Positions 8,192 to 17,387 of a stretch of 64,000 nt of DNA are shown here, one piece after another. The translations under genes were made by a program, and so were the position numbers. Each line of letters opens with the position of its first letter. Position 1 is the first letter of the stretch. Under the pieces are notes generated by a model. It was not told the DNA's origin, did no database searches, and worked only from the letters and a program-made list of their open reading frames with translations. Origin of the DNA: Lysinibacillus sp. G4S2 (GTDB lineage: Bacteria > Bacillota > Bacilli > Bacillales_A > Planococcaceae); the NCBI RefSeq assembly GCF_030348505.1, contig NZ_JAUCFJ010000002.1, positions 438,001 through 502,000 of the forward strand, read 5' to 3'.

Positions 8192-8797
8192 ATGGAATGG
8201 ATTTATGAATTATTTCAACAGTATGGATACTATGTTGTATTAGTTGGTTTGCTGTTAGAATATATCGCTTTTCCATTTCCAGGGGAGCCAACATTAGTTT
8301 ATGCAGGGTATTTAGTACATACGGGAGATTTAAACTTACCGATATTAATTATACTATCGTTTATTGGGACAAGTGTTGGGATGACGATTCAGTATTTTCT
8401 AGGTAATAAACTAGGTATGCCGTTTATACAAAAGTATGGAAAGTATGTATTTTTAACACAGAGGAAAATCGATTTAACGAAAATGTGGTTTGATAAATAT
8501 GGATATTTCCTGCTTTTTATTGGGTTTTTCATTCCAGGCGTACGTCATTTTACTGGATACTTTGTAGGAATAATCAATTTATCATTTCGCCGTTTTGCAA
8601 TAATAATTTATTCAGGTGCTCTGTTTTGGGTATCGTTCTTCTTAATTGGTGGTTACTGGTTAGGTGATAAAATGCATTCTGTCATTAGTATGATGGGACA
8701 ACATGTCTGGGAGATTGTTTTTGGTGTTATTATAATTGTAGCTATTATCCGATTCCGTAAACAATTGAAACGTTTATTTGTACAAAACACAAATTAA
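8192..8797 (+). CDS. DedA-family membrane protein
   Basis: A 201-residue DedA (VTT/SNARE-associated) membrane protein; members are proposed lipid scramblases/flippases or proton-coupled transporters supporting envelope homeostasis. Seen: an amphipathic N-terminus, the re-entrant motif FPFPGEPTLVYAG, a glycine-rich second segment (IGTSVGMTIQYFLGNKLG), the family signature FxPGVRHFTGYFVG and two C-terminal membrane helices. The ATG at 8192 is preceded by GGAGAG at 8181-8186; the upstream in-frame ATG at 8138 lies inside the gene fragment before it and lacks a ribosome binding site. A second DedA gene lies at 10935. Confidence 0.9.
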   Translation: MEWIYELFQQYGYYVVLVGLLLEYIAFPFPGEPTLVYAGYLVHTGDLNLPILIILSFIGTSVGMTIQYFLGNKLGMPFIQKYGKYVFLTQRKIDLTKMWFDKYGYFLLFIGFFIPGVRHFTGYFVGIINLSFRRFAIIIYSGALFWVSFFLIGGYWLGDKMHSVISMMGQHVWEIVFGVIIIVAIIRFRKQLKRLFVQNTN

Positions 8798-8889
8798 TTT
8801 GGAACCCATTCTATGTAAAAAGTTAGAAGCCTCATAGACAGTTAGAGATATTTCACATCAATGATTCTTATAGAAAGAGATGTTGATAC

Positions 8890-10089
8890 ATGAAGAAAAC
8901 AATTAAAGAACAGTCGATATTAATTATACTTCTAAGCAATGTATTCATTGCTTTTCTTGGAATTGGTCTTGTCATTCCAGTTATGCCGTCATTTATGAAT
9001 AGCATGCAATTATCAGGAAAAACGATGGGTTATCTTATTGCCGTATTTGCGATGGCACAACTACTTATGTCACCACTCGCAGGTCGTTGGGTTGACCGTT
9101 ATGGCAGGAAGAACATCATCACAATCGGTTTATTCCTTTTTGGTATTTCAGAACTTATCTTTGGTTTAGGCACGCATGTATCGGTGCTTTATTTATCGAG
9201 AATGTTAGGGGGAATTAGTGCCGCCTTTATTATACCAGGTGTTACTGCATATGTTGCAGATATTACATCAGTTCAGGAACGACCAAAAGCGATGGGGTAT
9301 GTTTCTGCCGCCATTAGTACTGGCTTTATTATAGGACCTGGCTTTGGAGGCTTTATTGCAGAATACGGTATACGCATGCCCTTCTTCTTTGCGGCAGCTA
9401 TTGCCTTTGTAGCGTGCATTTTATCAATATTTATTTTAAAAGAGCCGCTTACAAAGGAACAGCTTGCAGAAATTTCTGCTAAAACAAAACAAACAAACTT
9501 TATAAACGATTTAAAAAAATCACTTAGTCCGCTTTATTTCATTCCATTTATCATTGTATTTGTACTAGCTTTCGGCTTGTCTGCATATGAAACTGTTTTT
9601 AGTCTATTTTCTGATCATAAATTCGGCTTCACACCGAAGGACATCGCAACCATTATTACGATAAGCGCAATCTTCGGTGTTATTGTACAAATATTTATGT
9701 TTGGAAAAATGGTAGATAAACTCGGTGAAAAGAAATTGATCCAATTATGTTTAATTGCAGGTGCAATATTGGCGGTTGCGTCCACCGTGATCTCTGGATT
9801 TTGGGCAGTGTTGGTGGTAACTTGCCTTATCTTCCTCGCATTTGACTTGCTTCGTCCGGCATTGACGACGTATTTATCAAAAGCTGCCGGTAAAGATCAA
9901 GGATTTATTGCTGGAATGAACTCAACCTATACGAGCTTAGGTAATATCATTGGGCCAATGTTAGGTGGAGTACTATTTGACGTAAACGTCCACTATCCTT
10001 ATCTTTTCTCTGCTGTTATTATGGTCATTGGCATCGGTATTACATTTGTGTGGAAAGAAAAACAATTGACAGAAAACTTAGCGGAATAA
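8890..10089 (+). CDS. MFS multidrug efflux transporter, NorA/Bmr type
   Basis: A 399-residue major facilitator of the DHA1 class with 12 predicted membrane helices. It expels lipophilic cations or fluoroquinolone-like drugs by proton antiport in characterised relatives (NorA, Bmr, Blt). Signature motifs are the helix-1 run FLGIGLVIPVMP, loop 2-3 motif A as GRWVDRYGRKN, and the antiporter motif C in helix 5 as SAAISTGFIIGPGFGG. ATG at 8890 follows a weak AGAGATG site. It is monocistronic by spacing (92 bases after dedA). Close resemblance to NorA is by eye; the true substrate is not knowable from sequence. Confidence 0.85.
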   Translation: MKKTIKEQSILIILLSNVFIAFLGIGLVIPVMPSFMNSMQLSGKTMGYLIAVFAMAQLLMSPLAGRWVDRYGRKNIITIGLFLFGISELIFGLGTHVSVLYLSRMLGGISAAFIIPGVTAYVADITSVQERPKAMGYVSAAISTGFIIGPGFGGFIAEYGIRMPFFFAAAIAFVACILSIFILKEPLTKEQLAEISAKTKQTNFINDLKKSLSPLYFIPFIIVFVLAFGLSAYETVFSLFSDHKFGFTPKDIATIITISAIFGVIVQIFMFGKMVDKLGEKKLIQLCLIAGAILAVASTVISGFWAVLVVTCLIFLAFDLLRPALTTYLSKAAGKDQGFIAGMNSTYTSLGNIIGPMLGGVLFDVNVHYPYLFSAVIMVIGIGITFVWKEKQLTENLAE

Positions 10090-10410
10090 TTAGAAAAGTG
10101 GAGGAAGCCTTCGGAACAATAAAAACCCAAATTGTACCCGTTGTTATTCTCTTTGTGGATCTAGACAATTCCCTAACTCGAAAAGTTTTACCTAGTATTA
10201 TCGTTTACTTAAATTCACAATATAATTAGCAGTTTGGGGAGAAGTCGAGAAATCAATTTCGCATTTATCTCACCACCTTCAGAGGAGGATTTTTCTGTAC
10301 CTGTCGCTATAAAAACATTTACCGAATGAAAATTCTATTTTTCAAGGTGAGCTGTAAGACTGTTTTTTATCCATTGTGTTGATTTGAATGAATAGGAGGT
10401 TTATTATACT
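10090..10410. other. Intergenic region before pssA
   Basis: About 320 bases. I see no gene, no clear terminator for the efflux gene and no recognised riboswitch. An AATAGGAGG element at 10391-10398 serves as the pssA ribosome binding site. Confidence 0.4.
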
Positions 10411-10956
10411 GTGAAACATATACCATGTATGATTACAATTGGAAACTTTATTTGCGGACTTCTTGCTATTCGCTCTTTGTTTATTCAAGATTTCTATACA
10501 GCAGCGTTCTTCATTTTTGTTGGTATGTTTCTTGACTTTTTCGACGGCATGGTCGCACGTAAGCTAAATGCCGTTTCGGATATTGGGAAGGAACTTGATT
10601 CTTTCGCTGATTTGATCACGTTTGGTGTGGCTCCGGCTATGCTTGCTTACAATGTAGCATTGTATAGTATTCCGTATATTGGGATTTTGTGTACGCTGGC
10701 ATATGGCACTTGTGGTGCTATTCGCCTTTCCAGATTTAATGCTCATCACAGCAAGTCTCCAACATTCATTGGAATGCCGATTCCATTTGCAGGAATATGT
10801 CTTGTTATATTAAGTTTCATGAATAACTCAATCGTATTAGCAGTAAGCACATGTGTACTTTCTTATTTGATGGTGAGCACAATTAAGTTTCCACATTTTA
10901 AAAGACTTGCGGTTGAAAATTCAGAGGTGGAAAGATGGGAACAGTTCAAGAATTAA
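10411..10956 (+). CDS. pssA: CDP-diacylglycerol--serine O-phosphatidyltransferase
   Basis: Makes phosphatidylserine from CDP-diacylglycerol and L-serine in the membrane, the first step to phosphatidylethanolamine. The CDP-alcohol phosphatidyltransferase signature D-G-x2-A-R-x8-G-x3-D-x3-D is complete in the stretch from DGMVAR to GKELDSFAD (residues ~46-68). Multiple membrane helices follow, and the length (181) fits the Bacillus enzyme. The GTG at 10411 has AGGAGG twelve bases upstream, a slightly long spacing. The end overlaps the following DedA gene by 22 bases, so the two are translationally coupled. In Bacillus subtilis the order is pssA-ybfM-psd; the decarboxylase gene psd is absent here. 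Confidence 0.92.
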   Translation: MKHIPCMITIGNFICGLLAIRSLFIQDFYTAAFFIFVGMFLDFFDGMVARKLNAVSDIGKELDSFADLITFGVAPAMLAYNVALYSIPYIGILCTLAYGTCGAIRLSRFNAHHSKSPTFIGMPIPFAGICLVILSFMNNSIVLAVSTCVLSYLMVSTIKFPHFKRLAVENSEVERWEQFKN

Positions 10957-11423
10957 TCGGATCTTATGGGTATCTAGCAATTTTTTTAATGTTGATTCTT
11001 GGAATCGTTGGATTGCCGATACCCGATGAAGTCCTAATGACAATTGTCGGTTATTTTACAAATATTCATGTCCTGAATTATGAACTTGCTATTTTCGTTA
11101 GTTTTGCAGGAGCGCTTATAGGGATGATGATCAGTTATCTAATCGGAAGAAAAGCTGGTCGTCCTTTAATAGCGAAATATGGAAAATGGATAGGGCTGAA
11201 AGAGAAGAGAATGATGAAAGTAGAAAGGTGGATGAAGAAATACGGGCCGTTCTCACTTGTTTTCGGGTACTTCATTCCCGGTTTCAGACACGTAACCTGT
11301 TACTTTGCGGGAATCGGCAAAATGAGATTAAAAACATATATTACGTTTGCTGCGATTGGTGCCTTTATATGGTGTTTCACCTTTATTACAATTGGAAAGG
11401 TCGTAGGGGTTATACAGGATTAA
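10935..11423 (+). CDS. ybfM: DedA-family protein, YbfM-like
   Basis: A 162-residue DedA-family membrane protein, shorter than the one at 8192. Motifs: GLPIPDEVLMTIVGY (re-entrant loop 1), SYLIGRKAGRPLIAKYGK and the signature FGYFIPGFRHVTCYFAG, then a C-terminal helix. It starts inside pssA (ATG 10935, GAGGTGG ribosome binding site), matching the pssA-ybfM pairing of Bacillus. This implies a role with phospholipid synthesis or distribution across the bilayer. Function is inferred from family and context. A strong terminator follows at 11473-11521. Confidence 0.85.
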   Translation: MGTVQELIGSYGYLAIFLMLILGIVGLPIPDEVLMTIVGYFTNIHVLNYELAIFVSFAGALIGMMISYLIGRKAGRPLIAKYGKWIGLKEKRMMKVERWMKKYGPFSLVFGYFIPGFRHVTCYFAGIGKMRLKTYITFAAIGAFIWCFTFITIGKVVGVIQD

Positions 11424-11472
11424 TCCCATTTCTTAACGCACAAAGTGGCTGGGACATAACCGATTAAAACTT

Positions 11473-11521
11473 AAAAAAGCGCGAGAAATCAAATTTAAAA
11501 GTTGATTTCTTGCGCTTTTTT
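11473..11521. terminator. Hairpin terminator, repeated copy 1
   Basis: Arms AAAAAAGCGCGAGAAATCA and TGATTTCTTGCGCTTTTTT are almost perfectly complementary. Nearly the same sequence, including a GGGACA-AAC-AAAAC lead-in, recurs at 15630-15679. It therefore looks like a dispersed terminator-bearing repeat. Confidence 0.85.
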
Positions 11522-11709
11522 GATGTGAAATATTGTGAAAAAATCATAGGTGGATATGATTTTAACAACCAATTCAAGATAACATCGGGTTTCCCAGATT
11601 CCTCTGAAATTAATCGAGCTAAACAATAATGCATACACATAAAGGCAAATAGTGCCTGTACCATAATACTGTTCATCACTTTCGTTCGGTTTCTTCCGCA
11701 CCTTCGTTT
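11522..11709 (-). pseudogene. Possible 3' remnant of a transposase-like gene
   Basis: On the minus strand a frame reads …RNRTKVMNSIMVQALFAF…CLARLISEESG…, which looks like the tail of an insertion-sequence transposase but is only about 60 codons long with no usable start. The resemblance is weak and by eye. It could equally be untranslated DNA downstream of the carboxypeptidase gene. Confidence 0.2.
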
Positions 11710-12582
11710 CTACGCGTTATCTGGAAATACTGTCACGATCACACCATCCGTATTATTGCCCGATACCTCATAACGAAGATTGGCTGGCACATTAATAGTG
11801 GTATTTTCAGTAACAGGATAATAAAAGACCTCATATTCTTGACCATTTACAGTAGCAGAAATATGTTCTTCTTCTTTTAGATAGTCTAAATATTCCTCTA
11901 AAACAAAATTCTTTTCTTTCATAATCGCACTATGTGGTAAACCGACATAGCGGATATGCCATGGTTCATTCATAATTCCCGTTATGTCCGTTTTATCCTC
12001 TGGATAACGTAGCGTAAACCCGTATTTCCAAGCGTTCTTTGCAATCCACTCTCCCTCAGGTGCTATCTCCATTTTCCCTTGGGTACTTCCCACATCAAGC
12101 GATAAACTTAAATTGTGTTCGCTGTGACCGGCTGGCAAGGCACGATTGGAACCCATTTGTTCATAAAGTTTAGTTTGCTCATCAAATCCTCGAAAACCAC
12201 TCGTAATTAAAAAACTAGAAACTCCATCTTCTCCCGCATCAAGAACCATATCCGAAAATTTACGTGCTATATCTTCTGATAAATATATTTCGCTATTAAA
12301 CATTCTGTATCCTTTTACCAATTCATCACGAGCATTTAAATTGATGATATCTGATTTTATACTTTCATTGTGAACTGGGTGCTTACTGTTAACCAAAAGT
12401 AAATTTCCTTGATAAATTTGTTCTTCTGGAATTTCTACTTTTTTCATATTTTCAGAAGACGAATTACCGTCCACTACACCATTTTCATTATAGGCTTTTT
12501 CACCTTGAAAGAACGGTACTATTTTAAAGGCTGTCACACCTAAACATATTGCGAAAATTAATAAAAAGACCCGCTTTTTCAT
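11710..12582 (-). CDS. VanY-type D-alanyl-D-alanine carboxypeptidase (peptidase M15B)
   Basis: Zinc carboxypeptidase that trims the terminal D-Ala from peptidoglycan stem peptides at the outer face of the membrane. A single N-terminal membrane/signal segment (residues ~4-22) is followed by a ~70-residue linker and the M15 domain. Metal ligands are visible as SEHNLSLSLDVG (the H and D of SxHxxGxxxD, though the usual GLAxD is LSLSLD here) and the EPWHIRYVG motif with the final His and neighbouring Glu. A ~50-residue C-terminal extension (…VNGQEYEVFYYPV…) is extra. The Gly of the SxHxxG motif is replaced by Ser, so activity is likely but not certain. It is transcribed away from the beta-propeller gene. 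Confidence 0.85.
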   Translation of the reverse strand: MKKRVFLLIFAICLGVTAFKIVPFFQGEKAYNENGVVDGNSSSENMKKVEIPEEQIYQGNLLLVNSKHPVHNESIKSDIINLNARDELVKGYRMFNSEIYLSEDIARKFSDMVLDAGEDGVSSFLITSGFRGFDEQTKLYEQMGSNRALPAGHSEHNLSLSLDVGSTQGKMEIAPEGEWIAKNAWKYGFTLRYPEDKTDITGIMNEPWHIRYVGLPHSAIMKEKNFVLEEYLDYLKEEEHISATVNGQEYEVFYYPVTENTTINVPANLRYEVSGNNTDGVIVTVFPDNA

Positions 12583-12713
12583 TCTTAACTGCTCCCTTAT
12601 TCTTCTTTACTTAAAATATTATAAATAAAACTAATGAAGAAAAAGGTAGGATAAATCTTAAGTTTATCTTAAATTACGTACTTAAAAGTATGAAGCTATC
12701 TTAACTATTGTGG

Positions 12714-12890
12714 TTGATTTCTTTGATAGAAAGAGCTTGTTTTTCGATAAAAGCCCAAATAGTTTCGATAAAATGAGATTTTGTTTCGATAAAAGCTCAA
12801 AAAGTTTCGATAAAGAGCGATTTTGTTTCGATAAATCTTCAAAGTATTCCTATAAAACGAACGAAAGGAGCTTTAGTGATTCTGTTTTGG
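12714..12890 (+). repeat. 21-bp array (AT-rich type), second copy
   Basis: Nearly identical to 6361-6588 but two units (42 bases) shorter. It opens with TTGATTTCTTTGATAGAAAG, carries 21-base TTCGATAAA units and closes with CTATAAAACGAACGAAAG. It lies in the divergent gap between the carboxypeptidase and beta-propeller genes. An open frame of F-D-K heptads runs through it without a ribosome binding site. Confidence 0.8.
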
Positions 12891-13047
12891 TCCACATTTT
12901 ATAAAGAATACTAGTGTATTTGACCAATAAAATTCATTCTCCCTCGTTTTTCTTTATCTGACATTTCAAAAATTAAATTCAGAATACTGTAACTTTTCTA
13001 TTCTGTGGTAGTCTAATTAATAAACAACTTTATGAAAGGAAGGAAAA

Positions 13048-15150
13048 ATGATGAAAAATAAGTGGATAGCCATTTTACTCATCGCCGTACTAGCTATTTT
13101 ACCAGGAACTTTTTCGTTAATAGTGCCCCAAAAAGCGGAGGCACAGGAAGCAAGTACGAGTACGAAAACGCATAGCTGGCAAGCGTCCTTTACAGAGGCA
13201 TTAAAGGAAAGCGAAATAACGGATGCCAATGTATACGTAACAAATAGCAAAAATAAAAAGGTGTTAGCAACAATAACATTGGGAGACGATAAAAAGACAC
13301 TTATCGTTAGCGGATTAGCACCTGATAGCTATAAATTACATGTGAATAAAGAAGCATTTGCACGAAGCGGAACTAAAACAGCCTCACAAGTAATACCATT
13401 TACCATCATTGAAAAGCTAGAAGCAGTAAAATCAGAAAAAGAGCTGCAGCAATATTTCGAAGCACTTTTAGCCAACCACCCACAAAAAGAATTGGACTAT
13501 GAAGCAACCGTAGAAGTGGCAAGCAGCGAAGATAAAGCGAGCACAAACAACGCCTCTACAACAAATAATCAAGTAGAAGGAGTGGAGGAAGGCGATATTG
13601 TTGTTGTCAAAGATGGCTTTATTTATGCTGTAAAAGATCAAGGCATTAATGTAGTTGATGCGAAAGATCCAAAAAATTTAAAGTTAGCGACAACAATCAA
13701 GCTGAAAGAATCACAATATATTTCAAAGCTAGCATTATATGATCATTTATTAATAGTGATAGGGGATGAATATCTAGAAAAAGTAGGCACAAGCATGTCG
13801 ACAGCTACTTTGTATGATATTTCAAATCCAAAGAATCCAAAGCTTATACGTGAAGTGGGGCAAGAGGGATATTTACAGGATATTCGAATTACAAATGGCA
13901 CATTATATTTAATCGGTAATATGTATCCGAATTATTGGATGCTTAGAGAGCAAAAAGCGCCAGATTTAAAACCAAAAACATTTGATAGTTTAGAAGGTAA
14001 AGAGTACAAAAGCTTACCTTTAGAGAAAATTTCTATTTTACCAAATACTATGGATGGAACATATAGCTTAATTACAGCTGTAGATTTAAAAAATGGTGCC
14101 AAGGCAACTGTGAATACTAAAGGTTATTTAGGTGGCAGTAGTGGGCTTTATATGTCAGAGAATGCACTTTATTTAACAACACCAATTTATGATAGAAGTC
14201 CAGCCGTTCCTGCTACTGGTCGCATTACGGATATGATCTGGATGCCAAGAACTACTGATACACAAGTGTTTAAGTGGGATGTTGATGGAACTACAATGAA
14301 TTTTGTAGGTACTACGGAAGTGAAAGGATCCGTGTTAAACCAATACTCAATGGATGAGTATAAGGGCAATTTCCGCATCGTTACAACTGAAGGAAATACG
14401 TGGAATGAAAAAGATATATCACGTAATCACCTATTTATTTTAGATGAAAATTTACAACAACTTGGTGCAGTAAAAGATTTAGCTCCTGGTGAAAAAGTGT
14501 ATTCTGCACGCTTTATGGGTGAAAAAGCATATGTGGTAACATTTAAGCAAGTGGATCCACTGTTTGTTATTGATGTGGCAAATCCGAAAAAGCCAACTGT
14601 ACTAGGTGAGCTGAAGGTTCCGGGTTTTAGTAACTACTTACACCCATTAGACGATACGCATTTAATCGGCATTGGCTATGATACAGAGCAACGTTATGAT
14701 GCAAATACGAAGCGTAATTTTACAGTGACAACGAATATGAAGATGTCATTGTTTGATGTTTCAGATTTCAAAAATCCAAAGGAACAATCAACAGTAAAAA
14801 TCGGTGGTAAGGGCTCGTACTCGGATGTTCAATACAATCCTAAAGCGCTATTCCGCAATAAGGAATACAATTACTTTGGTTTCCCAATTGTCCTTTATGA
14901 TGCAGGGAAGGGTGATGAAATCGTCTACAAAGGTCAGGGCGCACAAATCTATGAAATCACTACGGATAATGGAATTGTACTGAAAGGAAATATCATTAAT
15001 GAAAACACTAGCGAGCCGTATGAAAATTGGGAGCAACTCGTACAGCGTGTAGTCTATATAGATGACACTCTTTACACAGTAGCACGCAATGAAGTGAAGA
15101 GCTATCAGTTAAAGGACTTCAAACCTCTAGATACATTAACGATCAAATAA
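13048..15150 (+). CDS. Secreted beta-propeller domain protein
   Basis: A 700-residue exported protein. The signal peptide is residues ~1-32 with cleavage expected after AEA. A ~150-residue N-terminal region precedes a long domain of repeated four-strand blades with recurring D-x-x-[ND]PK-x-P turns (DAKDPKNLK, DISNPKNPK, DVANPKKPT, DVSDFKNPK). This pattern is the family of secreted beta-propellers with a conserved C-terminal domain common in Bacillaceae. The function is unknown; an extracellular binding or scaffolding role is typical of such propellers. Tandem ATGs at 13048/13051 follow GAAAGGAAGG. Monocistronic with its own terminator at 15155-15195. Confidence 0.8.
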   Translation: MMKNKWIAILLIAVLAILPGTFSLIVPQKAEAQEASTSTKTHSWQASFTEALKESEITDANVYVTNSKNKKVLATITLGDDKKTLIVSGLAPDSYKLHVNKEAFARSGTKTASQVIPFTIIEKLEAVKSEKELQQYFEALLANHPQKELDYEATVEVASSEDKASTNNASTTNNQVEGVEEGDIVVVKDGFIYAVKDQGINVVDAKDPKNLKLATTIKLKESQYISKLALYDHLLIVIGDEYLEKVGTSMSTATLYDISNPKNPKLIREVGQEGYLQDIRITNGTLYLIGNMYPNYWMLREQKAPDLKPKTFDSLEGKEYKSLPLEKISILPNTMDGTYSLITAVDLKNGAKATVNTKGYLGGSSGLYMSENALYLTTPIYDRSPAVPATGRITDMIWMPRTTDTQVFKWDVDGTTMNFVGTTEVKGSVLNQYSMDEYKGNFRIVTTEGNTWNEKDISRNHLFILDENLQQLGAVKDLAPGEKVYSARFMGEKAYVVTFKQVDPLFVIDVANPKKPTVLGELKVPGFSNYLHPLDDTHLIGIGYDTEQRYDANTKRNFTVTTNMKMSLFDVSDFKNPKEQSTVKIGGKGSYSDVQYNPKALFRNKEYNYFGFPIVLYDAGKGDEIVYKGQGAQIYEITTDNGIVLKGNIINENTSEPYENWEQLVQRVVYIDDTLYTVARNEVKSYQLKDFKPLDTLTIK

Positions 15151-15154
15151 AAAG

Positions 15155-15195
15155 AAAGTCCAATAAACTCAAGGTGGAGTTTATTGGACTTTTCA
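15155..15195 (+). terminator. Hairpin terminator after the beta-propeller gene
   Basis: Perfect 16-base arms (15155-15170 and 15177-15192, core AGTCCAATAAACTC) around a 6-base loop, with A and T tracts on the two sides. It begins five bases after the stop codon. Confidence 0.92.
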
Positions 15196-15249
15196 TGTTG
15201 TTGAAAAACTATTATGTCAATGAAATTCAGGTGTCCTATCAAATAAAGT

Positions 15250-15590
15250 AAGGCTCTTCTGCAAAACGTGGGGGAGATTTTCGTGCTAGCTGGGGGGCGT
15301 CCGATGAGCCGCTTCGCCGGAACGAAGATCAACCACTTCGCTTAGTATTTATCTTCTGGCATACCTCTCTCATTTATAATGATAAAGGAAGTGTCAGCAA
15401 TGAGTGTTTTTTGTGCGAAAGCGAAGTGCTAACGTAGCGGCAGCAACAAGGTTTTGTCTGTGCGAAAGCGAAGTGCTAACGTAGCGGCAGCAACAAGGTT
15501 TTGTCTGTGCGAAAGCGAAGTGTTAACGTAGCGGCAGCAACAAGGTTTTGTCTGTGCGAAAGCGTAGTGTTAACGTAGCGGCAGCAACAA
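15250..15590 (+). repeat. Degraded copy of the terminal-repeat element with four 47-bp units
   Basis: 15250-15345 has decayed pieces of the element ends (AGGCTCTTCTGCAAAACGTG, CGTCCGATGAGCCGCTTC). 15409-15590 is four near-identical 47-base units, each containing GTGCGAAAGCG and an added TAACGTAGCGGCAGCAACAA block not seen in other copies. It shows that the internal repeat unit itself varies in length between loci. Confidence 0.7.
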
Positions 15591-15629
15591 CCAATGCTTT
15601 TATACGGGGACAAAACTGGTCAAAACCTT

Positions 15630-15679
15630 AAAAAGCGCGAGAAATCAATTTAGAAACGTTGATTTCTCGCGCTTTTTTT
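15630..15679. terminator. Hairpin terminator, repeated copy 2
   Basis: Arms AAAAGCGCGAGAAATCA and TGATTTCTCGCGCTTTT, ending in seven T. It is a near-duplicate of 11473-11521. Confidence 0.85.
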
Positions 15680-15724
15680 GATGTTAGATTTTTAGACGCA
15701 AATTATCAGTGCGTTCAGATAGTG

Positions 15725-15855
15725 TTTCGAAGGTAGATGTCGATATTTTTCAAAAGTTGGGTGATAAATCGAAAAAGTTGGGTGATAAATTAAAAAAGTT
15801 GGTCGATAAATCGAAAAAGTTAGTCGATAAACAATCAAAAGTTCTCGATAAATCT
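15725..15855 (+). repeat. Short 21-bp array (VDK type)
   Basis: About six units with a 21-base period centred on GTCGATAAATCGAAAAAGTT, the last two with a small insertion. It has the same period and the same GATAAA core as the other arrays. It lies between the convergent beta-propeller and deacetylase genes. Confidence 0.65.
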
Positions 15856-15971
15856 CAAAACTGTAGCTCATTAAAGATTTTTGTCGCTATCATTGCGCTC
15901 TGCTCCACTTTTGCGACAGAGAACTTGCGACTGCCGTTGTCTACCGTAGTCGCTAAGTTTTCTTTGGTCAG

Positions 15972-17387
15972 TTATTTTTGACGATATGGAAGAATTTCTG
16001 ATACTGTAACGAATTCATAGCCCTGCCCTTGTAAATAAGCCATTACAGCATCAAGTCCGTCAGCAGTTGATTGATGAATATCATGCATTAAGACGATGGC
16101 ATTATTGTGCAAATTATTTTTAACATTAGGTAGTAACTGTTTAGCATCGCGATGCTTCCAGTCCAACGTATCAATCGTCCATAAGACAACAGGGACAGGA
16201 ATTTGAGCGTTAATAGCATCATTTGTTGCGCCGTATGGTGGTCTAAATACAGTTGGACTTTGATTAATTGCTTTCTCTATCTCCGCAACTGTTGATGTGT
16301 ATTGCTTCAGTGCTGACTCTAGTGACAGTTTTGTTAGTATAGGATGGTTCCATGAATGATTACCTATTTCGTGTCCACGTGCAAGAACGTCTTTAGCGAT
16401 ATCAGGGTAATGTTGCACACGACTACCAAGCATGAAAAAGGTAGCTTTTGCATGATACTTATCGAGAGTATCTAAAATTTGTTCTGTAACCTTTGGATGT
16501 GGGCCATCATCAAAAGTTAAGGCAATACGCTTAACATTTGGGTCACCATTATTGATTGGTTTCGTCGGCTTTGCCATCGCAATCTGAAAATCAGAGGCTA
16601 ACAACGGGTTAATAAGTGAAAGGGGAAGCTTCACAATTGGCGAACCAGCTGCACCGCTAGCAATCTCATACTCATCAAAATAGAATTGTAACGAATCATC
16701 AACAATGGCAAAGCGATTGAAGTTAGACCATTTCGGTTCGGTTGCCTTTGATAGCTCATCCTTGATAAGCTCATCTTTTAACTTGGGGTTTTGTTGTAAG
16801 TCATTACGTACATGAGTTGCTAATGTCGATAAGTTGTTTTCATCGTTGTTCAATAATTCTTTAATGGAAATCAGGTCACCAGTTTCATTATTGATGAAGA
16901 ATGTTTTTGTTGAAACTTCTTGATTAGCTCCACCCGTGTACAGCACTTTTGTTAGAACAAAGGAATAATAGTGCTTTTGATATGGGAAAGTTTCCAGACT
17001 AATATTAAGTTCGCCCGTTGCCTTTTTATCTTTATTTTTTTTCATAGATGACAGATAGTTTTCTTTGGAATCTTTTATGTACTGTAAGACAGCATCGTTA
17101 AAAGCTTTATTATCTGTTTCTGGATAATGCAAAGCAAAAGGAGTTCGCTCATCATTAGAAACATCTGTTACAATACGTATACCTGGAAACGCAGAGTTTT
17201 CTGTAGAAACTTTACTCGTTATTGGTGGTTCCTCTTTTGAGGCACTTATTTTTTGAAACTTAAAGTCATCCTTTGATAGGAGAATGACTAAAATAATTGT
17301 TGTTAATGTAATGATGAGGCCAACTAATAGGAAATCAATCATTGGGCCGCGTCTTTTTCTTTTGCTTCTTCTTCTGCGTTCCGGCAT
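15972..17387 (-). CDS. Membrane-anchored polysaccharide deacetylase, PdaC-like
   Basis: A 471-residue NodB-type (CE4) deacetylase acting on peptidoglycan or another cell-surface glycan. A very basic N-terminus (RRRRSKRKRR) precedes one membrane helix (~16-39). Residues ~75-255 match the DUF4163/DUF3298 region of Bacillus PdaC (with GGANQEVSTKTFFIN). The catalytic domain starts at RIALTFDDGPHP (Asp pair), has the metal-binding HSWNHP, the FRPPYGA active-site loop and the late HD of LMHDIHQS. All expected catalytic residues are present. The ATG at 17387 lies about 13 bases after GGAG, a long spacing. Substrate is inferred from the family. Confidence 0.88.
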   Translation of the reverse strand: MPERRRRSKRKRRGPMIDFLLVGLIITLTTIILVILLSKDDFKFQKISASKEEPPITSKVSTENSAFPGIRIVTDVSNDERTPFALHYPETDNKAFNDAVLQYIKDSKENYLSSMKKNKDKKATGELNISLETFPYQKHYYSFVLTKVLYTGGANQEVSTKTFFINNETGDLISIKELLNNDENNLSTLATHVRNDLQQNPKLKDELIKDELSKATEPKWSNFNRFAIVDDSLQFYFDEYEIASGAAGSPIVKLPLSLINPLLASDFQIAMAKPTKPINNGDPNVKRIALTFDDGPHPKVTEQILDTLDKYHAKATFFMLGSRVQHYPDIAKDVLARGHEIGNHSWNHPILTKLSLESALKQYTSTVAEIEKAINQSPTVFRPPYGATNDAINAQIPVPVVLWTIDTLDWKHRDAKQLLPNVKNNLHNNAIVLMHDIHQSTADGLDAVMAYLQGQGYEFVTVSEILPYRQK

